Shown: piece after piece, positions 63,999 through 64,000 of the stretch
Position numbering within the stretch: the stretch's first letter is position 1
How the letters are laid out: each line of letters begins with the position of its first letter
From: Paulownia fortunei
Taxonomy: Eukaryota; Streptophyta; Magnoliopsida; Lamiales; Paulowniaceae
Assembly: GCA_019321725.1 (NCBI GenBank)
Contig: CM033107.1
Coordinates: 26,713,445-26,777,444, forward strand
Reading direction: 5' to 3'
Length of the DNA: 64,000 nt
The notes under the pieces: model-generated
Told to the model about the DNA's origin: nothing
Databases searched by the model: none
What the model saw: only the letters and a program-made list of their open reading frames with translations
Translations under genes and position numbers: made by a program

Positions 63999-64000
63999 AA

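Overview
The window is nuclear DNA of a flowering plant, almost certainly a eudicot and possibly an asterid. It is AT-rich, has spliced genes with GT-AG introns, many microsatellites and plant transposons, and gene families found only in plants or typical of them (Alfin-like PHD, MYB-CC, CDPK, jasmonate oxygenase, plant-type PI-PLC). The asterid suggestion rests only on the look of the proteins. I saw no bacterial, organellar or viral genes. Nine protein genes could be assembled exon by exon with conserved reading phase. Eight are complete; the ninth, a CDPK, runs off the right edge.

Layout. 1-2620 is intergenic. 2621-5781 (-) is a seven-exon SAM-dependent methyltransferase, divergent from a CPRD49-type GDSL esterase at 6688-10956 (+). 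A broken copy of that esterase's last exon lies at 11570-11688. 12402-17956 (-) is a 14-exon LMBR1/LIMR-type membrane protein. 18.2-27.9 kb is a gene-poor stretch with an orphan ORF, a local duplication and a hAT-type element whose target-site duplication is perfect. 27968-31590 (+) encodes phosphoinositide-specific phospholipase C, 32925-37152 (+) a type II (DNAJB) HSP40 with a second hAT-like element in its long intron, 39576-43926 (+) an Alfin-like PHD protein, and 44753-46567 (+) a MYB-CC transcription factor. 47779-49479 is a Mutator-like element with long terminal inverted repeats. 51464-53714 (-) is a jasmonate-induced oxygenase (2OG-Fe(II) dioxygenase). 56.9-58.9 kb holds the 3' part of an LTR-type retroelement. 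60.1-60.9 kb carries a foldback hairpin and a roughly 63-bp tandem repeat. 61620-63982 (-) is the 3' part of a calcium-dependent protein kinase resembling CPK13.

The genes do not form a cluster or a single pathway; they are ordinary independent plant genes. PLC and CDPK are both calcium-linked signalling proteins and JOX acts in jasmonate turnover, but I read no shared function into their proximity. I found no convincing undescribed biological system. The points most worth a second look are: a (CT)n tract that abuts the MYB-CC splice donor and leaves GC instead of GT; three dispersed elements rich in ACCGAA, two with 8-bp target-site duplications; the Mutator-like element with a GC-richer interior; the relic GDSL exon; and an 84-bp duplication flanking exon 2 of the methyltransferase gene.
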